A DNA stretch of 64,000 nt from Opisthocomus hoazin. Lineage: Eukaryota; Chordata; Aves; Opisthocomiformes; Opisthocomidae. Shown here piece after piece: positions 12,301-24,300 of this stretch. How positions within the stretch are numbered: the stretch's first letter is position 1; every line of letters starts with the position of its first letter. Made by a program: the position numbers and the translations under genes. The notes under the pieces were generated by a model. It saw nothing but the letters and a program-made list of their open reading frames with translations, made no database searches and was not told where the DNA came from. The stretch is taken from contig NC_134441.1 in the NCBI RefSeq assembly GCF_030867145.1, positions 6,884,992 through 6,948,991 of the forward strand. Direction: 5' to 3'.

Positions 12301-15300
12301 AAACGCTGCTGCTTTGTGGATCTCAGCATCTCTCCTGGAGCTAACTCCAGACAAATATTAAGCTGCTGTTGGGGTAAGCTATTGCGTTTCTTTAGTGCTA
12401 TAATTTTAAAGTGTGTGTGGTAGTTTGTAGCCGTTGCCTCAATGGTTTCTTTCTGATGGCTTGTGGCATGTCAGGGTGCTGGCTTGGCTGGGCAGAGAGC
12501 TGGCGCTTGCTGGCGAGCTGTGGGGCTGGGAAAGCAGCAAGGCTGGCGCTGGCTTGCTGCAGCTCCTCAGGGGCCAGAGCTGACCTGTTCGGCTCCTTGC
12601 ACTGCCTGTACCCAGGGCCTGAGTAGCTGACGGCTGTTGTGCTGGATGCAGTACCACTTCTCTGTTACCCAAGACAATAAACTATCTAACCAGCCCTGAG
12701 AACAGACTCTGAGCTTGTTCTGTTTTGCAGTGTGGAGGTCAGGTAATAAATTTGGCTAGCTTGCAGCATCTGATCCAGATTTTCTTTCTACCAAGCTACT
12801 TCAAAGCAGACAGACTGAAAGCTTTGCTTGCCATGAGACCCTTGGACCATGATGCACACAGAACAGCGCAGCTTCCTACTCTAAGCTAAGCCTCCCCCCA
12901 TGCCAAAGTATCTCCAGGGTTCAGTGCTCCTGCCTTCTCTCACTCGCTTTGGTCACCAGCGTTTCTTTTCCCCCGTGCTTTTCATTAGCCTGCTTTGCAT
13001 TGGCAATCATGAGGCTGCTGCTGGAGCGTTTCATGGCTTAGCAAAGGCCTCGGCTTTTGTGATTTATAATCTGCACTGCATTTGCCCCTGGACCCTAATC
13101 CCGAGTTGCCCTCTCATCCCTTACCCTTTTGTACTGCACAAACCCAGGACAAAAAGTGCTTGCTGTCCAATACTGCATGATGTTCCCAGGGGACGGCTGT
13201 GCCCCATAGGCAACCCCTCTTTGTCTTGCAGCATCTATTTTGCTGTGTTTATTTAACAGCTGGGACCTTGTTAGTGACTCAGAGGCACAGCTCCAGATGT
13301 TTAAATCAAAACAGATTCCACCCATTCCTATGTATGTGAAGAGATGGCTTTCTAAAAAGTCGTCTTCAGGGAGAAGACTTGGTAGCTGAGACTTCAGTGG
13401 AAGTGAGTGAAGGGTTTAAATGCAGGAGAGAAGATGCCTCTGGGATGAACAAAGTCTACGTGGAAAGATTTTGTGTTGTGTTCTTAAATGAACTGATTAT
13501 TTTCAATTCTTGTCCAAATTGCAGCCTTAATGTCTTGGTGTTTGGGAAGGCAAGAAATCCTGGAGCTCTGTTGTAAATGAAAAATGATATGGATAGGTTT
13601 CTGCATCTCATGAGCAGTGGGATAGGAAAGGAAAGAGTTTGAGTGGATCACGGGAATCTTACAGCAGAAGAGCAATGAATATGGACTAGCCAGTGACAGA
13701 GCACACAGGCTCCTTACGTTTGTTAAATTAAGGATCTGTGGTAAGAAGTGCAGCTTGGCTGAAGCCGTGTGTTTGTACAATCACCTGGCGACCAGCTAGC
13801 TGCCAGAGCCCCTACTGAATACCTCCGCTCTCCTGCCCCACCATCCTTAGCATCAGTCATGGCGATGGCTTTTAAGGAAAATAACGAAGTAAAACACACA
13901 GAAGCAAAATTCCATTCCGGTTCCCTTTCTGCCCGCATCCGAGTGGTTTCTGCGGCGGCAGGGGAGCGACGCGCAGCCCTAGCCGTGCAGAGCCGCGGGC
14001 CCCGCGCAGTTCTCTAGCTGGTTTCCCAGCCTCGTCGCTCAGCGCGTGGGCGTGCGTTTAAAGTGAGTGGTGAGATGCTCTTCCTAAGGAGCCCCTCTGA
14101 AAGCCCAGCTGCTGCGGTTTGCTTTCGGCCAGGAGCCGGTGATTCAGAGCCAGGGTAGCGTCGGCAGGCTGCGGAGTAGCAGCCGGGTTTCTAGGAACAG
14201 GATCTCCTCCCCGTATTGATTACTGTGCATCCTCGGGGCTGTCGCAAGAGGAAGGGGTACTGCTGAGCATGGGCGGTGGAGGAGGACAGAAGCGTGCTGT
14301 CCTGGGCACAATTGTTCTGCCAACGCAAAACAGATGGCAGAAGGGGAAAGAAAACGTTGTGAAAGTTGTGTCAGTTTTTGCAATCAGATTTGAAGCCATG
14401 GGGAAGCATTTGGTTCAGAGAGTGGAAACAAAAGCGGCCGAGGCTCATGTGAAAACTTTCCAAGCCAGGAATTCTTTTGTGAAAGCTCAAAAACCAAACC
14501 CCTTTCTTTTCACTGTCTCCGGGCAGGCCCTGGCTTTCTGAAGCTGAGATTCACTGGTGTTGTAATGGAGCGCGGCGCGTTGGCTGGTGGTGGGCTTTTG
14601 TGTGCAGGACTGAGGAGCAGCAGCAGCGCGGGTCTTGGACATGGCTCTTGGCGAAGAAAGGAGTGGGGCGGAGGGGAATACGGCCCAACCCAGAATAGTT
14701 TGATGGGGTTTTTTTCCCCCATCATTTTTATACTGATTTGTATTGTAGTAATGTTGGATGTCCCAGCCAAAATCACATTTTTGCTTTGGGCAAATACAGA
14801 TGCGAAGCCCTTGCTGTGGCGGCTTTGTGATTCCGGGCAGGGGAGGTGGGCTTAGCTTTGTCCTCCCTTTCCAGAAGGGGTGAGGAAGCGTGAGCGAGAG
14901 GCCGTAGGTAGCAGCAAGGAGGTGGGGAAGTGAGTTTGTGTGACTGAAATCACACAGGAGATCTGTGGCAGGGCTGAGCAGCATCTCTTCAGCCCTAGAC
15001 CACGGAGTTATTTTAGCTTCAGTCTAATTTTTATATCACTAGACGCAGTCGAGTGGCTGCAGTGAAGAGCAGGTTGATGTGGAAGCCAGTGTTGAATCTA
15101 GGAATAGATGTTCTACGCTTCCTTCCCCTGCCCTCCACACCTAGCTTTATCTGGCTTTGTTTCTCACACCTTTCAAGGCTAAAGAAGCTTAACAGAAGCA
15201 GGAGTAAAATGCCTTAGGATTTCTTATTGCTGGTGTTCTTACTCCCTTACTGGAGTTTGCCTGTGCCAGAATGGATGTCTGATGAAAGCAAAGCTTCAGC

Positions 15301-18300
15301 TTGATGAATGAGGCCAGGAGCGATGGAGCAGACCCGCAAACTCCCTGCACGGGGTCAGCAATGCAAGATGCGTCCTCTGAATGAGCAGCCTTCTGGAGAG
15401 CAGAAAGCAAAGGCAAGGGCTGATTCACCCTCAAGTATGTGGGTGGGATTTTCATAAGTGAAGGAGAGGTTGGAGATCCGGGTCTGAATGTTGCTAGTAG
15501 TAGCTGAATTGCAAGAGTCAGAGTTTAGGGGGGAAGGAGAAGGGCTGGCAGATACATCTCCACAGCTGTTGGCCTAAATAGGTGGAAATTGCGCAAGGCT
15601 AGCTGAGAAGGGGAGGACCATCATGTATGTTAACTCCTCCTGAGTTTGGTCTCTTGTGGGTAGAAAACCCCAGCAGCCTTTTCCCCTTGTATCAAGGGAG
15701 CTGAGCTGTGGGTTTGTGCGTGGTTTTCTCCCTGCTTTGTGCTCCTCAACCTCAGACTGAGCAAAACCATGTCCTGAGGGCTTTGGGGCTTGGGCCTCTA
15801 TTTCCCTACCTGTGATCTGGGGTGCAGTCAACCCAGCTGTGTTTCCTAGAGGTAGTATTGCTCTGGTGAATGGCTGCCTGGCTCCTGAAATATTGGTGAA
15901 TGCTCTGCTTTATGGTTGATACCGGAGGGTGGGAGCTTGGCAGACGTGCGTTTGCTTTCCAAATCGGTTGCAGATACTTGCTCTGTGATCCTCAGATGTC
16001 CTTCAGAGGGTTTCCCAGGTCTACCCTGCAGCTTCAGTGTATGGCCACAACCTGAGCACAAGCAAAGCTTTCAGAGACGAGGCTTCCCTGTTGATATGAC
16101 AGCGTGTTGTAGGCGTTTGTCTCCATGTGTACATAAAGTAAGCAGAGGATTATATTAAAAAAGTCTGTTCTAGTTATTAAGTATTGTTTGCTTCTGATTT
16201 TTGTGGAGTCTGTTTTTGCCATTAGCCCAGCTGCTCTACACGTTGCTGTTGGAAGATAAAATAGAAGTTTGCCTGTATTTGCGTTGTTGGATACTCCCCG
16301 TGTAACAAAAACGCTGCACTGAAAGGAAACCATTTAAATCTGCAGAGTTATGAGGAGAAAGCTCTCCACAGTCCTTTCTCCTAGAGAAAACTACAGTATG
16401 CTTATTTTGATCCTTTGTTCTTTAATCTTCCGATATAAAGCTGAGCTCTGCAGGATGTGGAATTGTTCTCAGACGTTTTGCTGTTTGTTCAGACTCAGTG
16501 CAAACCCTTGAGCTGCTGTCTCAAGAATTCTCTGCTCTAGACCTACTCTCTGTGAGCAGAAAGGGGACTGGATGGGGATTGGTTTTGCTCTCAGACAGAT
16601 CATGAAAATGTCACTGCCTGCCGGTCTGCTACAGCTATCTGAGGATTGAAATACCCTCGAGGGAATTAAATGATGGCTTATTCCTTCCTAGTTTGCTCCC
16701 TTTTTTTCCCTTTTCTTGGCAAATACAGGCAAAAACACGTGACAAAAGAGTTGGCTTCAGTAAAACACAATCCCAAGTCAGAGCAGGATATCTTTTTGTG
16801 TGTATGTCAGCATCTCTGAGGGAGGTGGGATGCCAGGATCCTTCACAGGGACCCCAGCCCTCCCACCCCTGCACTGGTCAGAGCTCTGCTGGAAACAGCT
16901 GTAGCAACTTGTTTTTATTTGCTAAGGTGCTGAACTAATTGCAAAAATAACAGGCAAATCATAAGGTACCTAACAGCAGCCACAGGCTTTCCTTTTTTCA
17001 AGAGGTGGGGTGGTTGTTTTTTTTTTTTGTAGCTTTGTGACTTCTCTCTCCCCTTCCCTCACTCGGTGAACTGGTTTGTTTCTGTCTTTGGCTGTTGCTT
17101 TGATGTCATAAATCCTGGTAAGGGCTTCTCAAATCCACCCAGGCTTTTTGAACATTAAAATATACCCCCTGCCTTGGAAAGTCTGTGACATACAGATGCT
17201 CAGAAGCTGCGGGGAATACGGCAGGGAAGAGCTGCCACACGTTGCCCTGCGCGGATGCCCTTCGCACTCTCTGCACCTTGTTTCTCCATCCGCGAAAGGA
17301 GGCTGCGGATTGCTGCTTCCTCTGCTCACCTCGGAGGCTTCGCAGGTTTGTCACCACCCTCCATCGCTGGGCAGACCTCGGATGGTGCAGCGGTGAGAAC
17401 AGCGATGTACGAACAATGACTAACCGGTGCAACGTGGGAATGGTGGTTCCGCTGCTTTGCGGTGGAAGCATCAGGCAGATGTTGAACATCTGGAGCGGCA
17501 CTCTGCATGATTCCAGTGGGGCTAGCAGCTGCTGTCATGCAGCTTCCTCACAAAACACAGGCGTCTTCAACACCATTCCCGAATGTGAAATCACGCTTGG
17601 TTCCGAGCGCTGCTCCTCTCCGTCGCACCGAGGACCGGCTGCGCCCTCCGGCTGATCTAGATTCAAGCAGAATGGAAGCGGCTGTCAAGTGAAAACCACG
17701 GGTGGATTTAACACGTTGCTGATGTCAGGTCTAGTCAGGGAAAATGTTCCATTTCAGTTATTTTAATATGCAGTAGGGCTGACACTGACGTAACTGCATG
17801 TAGCAAACATACTTAGGGCTTTATATAGGGTGGATATATCCCGCAGTCACAGATGGAAAAACTCACTTAGGCTGTCTCACCCGCTTTCTCAGCTGTCAAT
17901 GCAAATTTCTTCCTTAGTTGCTATCTTTTCTTTTGCTTTTCCAGTGCAATTTTAAGCTTTGCCTCTGTCCTTTGGGTTAATGCTTTTAACAGGCTTTTAT
18001 TAAAAACACTTTTAGATCTTCAGCAGTCAAAGCTATTTCCATATGGAGTTAAGGCTTTGATTACCTCTTGTTTCCCGGTGAAGGAACTCGGCAAGGTAGA
18101 GGGAGCAGAGAAACCAGGTGCTCTCTTGGGCAGCAGCGTGCTGTAGCTCCAGGTAAACATGCTTTGTCGGTGAAGTGAAGAGCTGGAAAAATTTCATAAA
18201 CTGCGCCAGGGGAAGTGTGAGTTACAGGCTTTGGAAACCAGCCTGGGGCGGCCTTCAGCGCGCAGAGGCTCTGCTCCCGACAGCACGTAGTCAAAAGCTG

Positions 18301-21300
18301 TGCGATATTTCGAGAGCAACTCTTTGTACTGCAAATAGACTTCCCTGACTGCATAGTAGGTGTACAAGTCTGCTCTTGCATTGGACCCTTTGACCCTGAA
18401 AGTGTCTCAGATGTAATAAACGTGGATAGTGTTGTGGTTATTTTTTCTTCTTGAGGGCTACAAGAGCTTTTAAAACCGAAGTCCAAACTCTGACCCCTGT
18501 ATGAGCAGCACTGTCCTACCGGGTAAATCACCAGGTCCTGTTTTCCAGGGTCACTGGGGGTGTCCCGTGGATGCTCCAGCCAAGATGCTGGAGCACCTGC
18601 AGCTGAAGGTGAGAGGAGGAATCGGTGATCTGCTTTGCTGTGAAACCGGGTGGTAACTGTAGACAATGAAAAACAAATTGGGGAGGGGGAAAGAAGAAAA
18701 GAGGGGAACATAAAAAAACCCCAGCCCTTAAGTGACTTGCCTCAGGTGGTTGCGGCAGGGCAGAGCCGTGGATGAGGAGGGGATGCGTGCCCCTCTGCCC
18801 ACCCCAGCGGCTGCTCCTCCGCGGCTGGGTCCCGCTTGCCTGCGGTCTGTGGGTCGCATCGGTGCTGGGGAAGCAGCCGGAGAGTGGATGTGCCAGATGT
18901 GTGGTTCGCAGGACTCTGCACGTCCTGCTGCGATCTCCCCGGTGTCGATACGTGTGTGCCGCTGCGTGGTGAGCAGAGGCCCGTGTCTCTTTAAAGCTCT
19001 GGGCATTTTTCTTTTGCAAGTGATTGAATTTGAGCAAGGGGAGGGGAGGATTCCTCAGTTCTGATGTAACCGCTAGCAGAACCATGTGGGTTTACACGTT
19101 TTTGACAAGAATAGGTCTCCTGGAAGCAAGTCATAAAATTTTCAGTAGCTCTTTTGTAATTGTTTGCCACAGTGGATATTTTCCAGTCAGCCTTTGCTTT
19201 GGGTCCCTGCAAGGTTTGTTTGCAAAGTGTCCTCACGTAGGCTCCAAATGTGAAATCCATTCAACCTTCGTGACTCATTTGCTGTCCCACGTAACGCTTC
19301 CATTGGAGGAGAAGCCCGGCTTGGGGAAGCAGTGAAATGCCAGTGTCAGCACATCGGCATCCCAGCTTTCACCGTGCCTGCCCAGGCGGGGTGGGAAGGG
19401 ATGAGATGGGGCTGGATGAGCCCCAGCGTCCCTCCCTGCACCCTGCCAGCACTCAGGTGGCCCTAGCAAAGCTGAGCTCGGTTCACTTCCGCAGTGGCCA
19501 AGAAAAAATTAAGATTACTCTGCTTCTGAAACAAGTACTTCAATGAATTTAGGTAACAAAGGAGATTTATTACATAGCCATTTGTAAAATAACGCCTTTT
19601 TATTTATTTTTTAATGAGAAAAAGCATCCTCTTTGGTAGGGCAGAGGATGGATTTGCACAAGGTGGAAAGGTTTGTTTGCTTCCCTGTTGTGTCTTTTCC
19701 TAAACAGCTCTTCCCTTCCGCCTCCCTCTGTTCAGCCGTAGCCCTGAGCAGGACTGGGTTTTGCTCCCCACCTTGAAGCTACGCAACCAGTTTCCTTGCA
19801 AGCCAGCATCACTTGAGTTTCTTTTATGCTTACAGAACATGAACATCCAGGTGGAAGATATCAGGATCCGTGCCATCCTCGCCACCTACCGCAAGCGGGT
19901 GCCTGTCACGGAGGGTTACGTGGAGGTGAAAGATGAGGGGACTTGGAAGCAGATCTGCGACAAGCACTGGACCATGAAAAATTCCCGAGTTGTCTGTGGC
20001 ATGTTTGGATTTCCGAGCGAGAGGAAATACAACACCAACGTCTACAAGTAAGAGCAGAGCTTTCTATGAGACACAAGCGTGTTTCTTTGAACACTTGGGG
20101 CCTTGTTCGAAAATGCAAATTGTCAAATGACACTGGAGACCTTGAGGTAGAAAAACCTCCAACTGCTTCATTCCTTCAGATCAGATTTTCCTTCTGTGTA
20201 AATATTTGAAATGTTAAGCATTTCCTCGCGCAGACAGGGGAGTCGTTTGATCCTCGCCGTTCCGGCTGAAGACCGAGTGCAGTATCAGTTGTAGTCTTTG
20301 ATAGGTCCTACAGTAGGAGAGGTGGACATTCAGCCCAAGAAATCTTTTTTTATTTCCCTATAACATAGTCATTTCCTTACCGGTGATGGGTTTAGGTTCT
20401 GTGTAGTGTGCAGGGGATGGTTGTGAGCAAACTGACCACGCTCTCCCAGTAAGCCTACCAGCTGCAAGTGAATCTAACCACCTACCCCATCCCTCTGCAG
20501 AAAACTGGCTGAAGGATCAGATCTGGTATGCGCCAAAAGCTCCGACCAAGTAATCCGGGAATAAAACAGGCCTTTGTTGTGCTTCATTGCCCAGGTTCCT
20601 CCTTCCTGCTACTGCATGCGATTCCTGGTCTCACACCTCTCGTGAGGTGTTTACCAGCCGCTGCGGCTCTCGCGGAGGCTCACCGTCCACGGGTGTCCAG
20701 CTGCCAAATCACCCACAGAGAAGCAATCTGCCCAGGGGAATATTTCCCAGTAAATCTCCCGCTGTTGCTAACCCCAGTTCAGCTCCTTTGGCACTGGCAA
20801 TTCCTCAGGGTCCCAGGCTGGAAGAGCTGCCGGCCGTCTCCAGCTGTGTGACTTGTTCTGTCCATTAAAGCCTGGCCTGCTCTGAGCTGAGTGCTGAGCT
20901 AAAAATGTCCGTCGTTCGTCCACGCTGCTCCTCCCAACCTCGCTCCTGCCTGCGCGTCTGAGGTGGTGCTTGTAGAAGGATGCAGCTTGGGGCAGTTGTG
21001 ATTTCAGTGCTGCTTTTTTCTTCCTATAATTGTGGATTGCTTTAAAACGAGGGAAGAAAATAGTGATCCAGAGGGAGCGTTGGGTCTTTTGGAGCCACAG
21101 GCTGAGCGGTTCAGGCTGTGTTTCCCGTTTCCTGAAAGCCAGGAGCTCTGGTCTTTGTTGTTGTCATCCCTTCAGCTTGCATTTTGTCACCAGCCTTCAT
21201 CACAGACATCATTCTTCCTACGCTGTTCCCTAGAAATAACGCACGAAAGCAGATGCAAAATAGTTTAAGTGAAATTCTGTCTCATTTCTTCCCTACACTG

Positions 21301-24300
21301 TGACCTATGGGGCCAGGAGAGCATCAGCTGGTTGGTTAGGGGGACAACTGAATTCTTCAGGCAGGAGTTGTGGTTTTCCTGCCTGCTCCTCTTGGCCTGT
21401 GCAACTGCCATTTCTAAAAGCTCCCTCTGGAACCGGCTGGCCACGTTTCATTTCTTTCATTAGCGAGATCGCGATCAATTGAAGAGGTCCTTGGGTTGGA
21501 ATAGCGTAAAGCCACATAGCAGCTCAAAGAATATAAGATAAGTAACTCAAGTGGAATTCTGTTTTCAGGCTTCCCAGGAAGGTGAGCAGTGAATTAGTAA
21601 TTGCTGTCAGGCGGTCTCATGTTTTGCCCTGGACACCAATTCGAGGAGCTTATGCTCCCATCAGTGCAGCATGTCTCCCTCTAACTCGGCTCCAAGATTC
21701 CCATCCCCTGCATCAGAGCAGGAGGGCAGAATAAATTACCTCTAGTAAGACAAAGTAGGTTTTTCCTGCTTCTCAGTTGTGGTGTTTCCAAGAAAAGCAT
21801 TAACTTTAGCAGCCGAAGCCATCTGCCTTAAATAAAAGGGTGCTTGGTAATCGTCCTGTCTCTTGCAACAGTACACGTAGAGATGGAAAAACTGAGGCAC
21901 GGTTGTTCAGCGTGACATTCAGCAATGCTGAAAATCCCATTCGCTGGAGCTGGAGTTAGGAATACGCAGTGCCTACAAACACCAGGCTTGGAGATCTCTG
22001 CTACCGACCCAGACGCTGCTGAGACAGCCTCGGTGCCCCAATACCTGCCTCACCTTTCCCTGGTTTTGGCAAGCAGTAACGGCTTGCCGGGCTCCCACAC
22101 CCACAGAAGGGTGTTTTGGAAAATATGCTGCACGTTATCCTGGGTTCCAAGAAGATGAGATGTCATTTTATTGGAAGGAAGAGTCTTGTAAAACTTTGTC
22201 AGGTAGATGGTTTTGTTTGGTTAGCATAGTTTGAAAAGCTGCGTTCTTTCTTGGGATATTTGCCTTTGAGCTTTGTGTTACTGGCAGATGCGTCACGTAC
22301 AACCAGCGTTGCTGGTGAGGGAAACCTCCCAGTTCTGGGCTGGGAACTTCAGAAGTAATTTTTGCTTCGTGACTGAGGTACTGCAACGATCACCACTGCA
22401 ACTGGCTCACCTGGGCCACGGGAGCTCTGCTCTCAGCTTTGCCGGTGCTCTCTGGTCGCGTCCTGTCCTGGGGAGGGAAGAGCTCATCTCTGGATGGGCA
22501 CTTGAACTAAACCCTCTCTCTACGTGTGTCTGAAGCCTCAGAAACGTTCTGCTCATTTCTCGGGCTTTGCTCTCCCTGATTTGTAAATACCCTTCTCCCA
22601 AGAGTGGATCCTTTCCTGCTCGTGCTCCGCAGCGGGGAGACGGGCTGGAGTCGGGTTTCTGCTGGCCGCGCTGCGAGTGCCCCCTTCCCACGTCCCCGGC
22701 AGTCCCACTCCCCGCAAACTGCAGCTTTGCTTGCTGAGCTAGCTGATGCTCTGCTCCGCTGCTGCACAACGGTGGGAGGTGAAATGATTTGCAGATGGGT
22801 CTTGCTTGAAAGAAAACAACTTAGTTCATTGTTGTTCTGGTGCCAGGGTTTTATTCCTGAATGTAACTTAGACTCTGCAGTTGACAGCACAATTTATGGT
22901 AGGAAATGAAACAAGCCTCTGTGTTGTTTCCATGTTCTTGTTCATTCTTCAAAGTGATTTTATATAGGCACCGCTTGTTAACTCCTCCTTCCAGTTCCTG
23001 CTCTGGTTGAGAAAGCAGAGTGGAATTAAATGCGTTTTACTGATGGAGAGAGAGAAGTTTGTGACCAGAGATACCTAAGGCGGAGAGATGGACCTGATGC
23101 TTTCTCGAGGTCTTACAGCTTTGTGATTTGTCAAAGAATGGGATGGAGGAGCTCAGCAGTTCCAGGATATCGAGACCAGCCCTGAGGAGAAGGATGGGGG
23201 TGCTGAGGGATTAAAAGCTGGCCGTGACCCGGCAGCGTGTGCTGGCAGCCCCGAAGGCCAACCGTGCCCTGGGCTGCATCCCCAGCAGCGTGGGCACAGG
23301 GCGAGGGGGGGGATTCCACCCCTCTGCCCCGCTCTGGTGAGACCCCCCGGGAGTCCTGCGTCCAGCTCTGGAGCCCTCAGCACAGAACAGAGCTGGAGCT
23401 GTTGGAGCGGGGCCAGAGGAGGCCCCAGCAATGATGCGAGGGCTGGAACCCCTCTGCTGGGAGGAGAGGCTGGGAGAGCTGGGGCTGCTCAGCCTGGGGA
23501 AGAGAAGTCACCAGGGAGACCTGAGAGCAGCTGGCAGTGCCTGGAGGTGCTGCGAGAGAGCTGGAGGGGGACTTGTGACAGGACAAGGGGGGATGGCTTT
23601 AGGCTGAAAGAGGGGAGATTTAGATTAGATATAAGGAAGAAATTCTGCACTATGAGGGTGCTGAGGCCCTGGCCCAGATTGCCCAGAGAAGCTGTGGCTG
23701 CCCCCTCCCTGGAAGCGTTTAAGGCCCGGTTGGATGGGACTTGGAGCACCCTGGGCTGGTGGAAGGGGTCCCTGCCTGTGGCAGGGGGGGTTGGCACTGG
23801 GTGGTCTTTAAGGTCCCTTCCAACCCAAACCATTCCATGACTCTATGATACTTCATTCAATGTCAGTCCAAACAGCATCTCCCAGTTTAACCAGTCTGCT
23901 CACAGCATTATAAACCTGGTCAGATGTGTAGGGCAGTTAGTCACTTTACGCTTGTAGTGGAAATCACCGTGGTTTGGGCTTTCCCTAGCAAAGCCAGGAT
24001 CTTAAGGGCTTTGGTAGTAGGCGGCAGGTCTGGCTTCTCCCTGAGGCTGAAGACAGCAAACTTGTTAACTTCAGTAAATGCTTCAAGAATTGGTCGAGCG
24101 TAGAAACTGCTCTCAGCACCAGAAATGTATGCTCACACCTCTGAGGAGTCCAGCAGCTTCTGTTTGCTGTGTTATAGGTGAGTTTTCCTGGGATGCATGT
24201 GTGTAACGGTTTGTTTTCTGCTTTCCTCGAGTCCCCTCTGACACACTCTTACGTAGCAAGGTTGCTTTAGCTAAACCCTTAGCCACTTCCCACAGCCCTT

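Larger units (their letters stand above)
5970..19835 (+). other. LOXL2 13.9-kb intron between coding exons 2 and 3
   Basis: The largest intron. No frame in it carries recognisable protein similarity. It holds a G-rich tract at 7871-7896 (potential G-quadruplex), MIR-like relics at about 14925-15005 and 18725-18780, and stretches such as 10080-10190 that are AT-rich and unlike known repeats. Confidence 0.85.
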
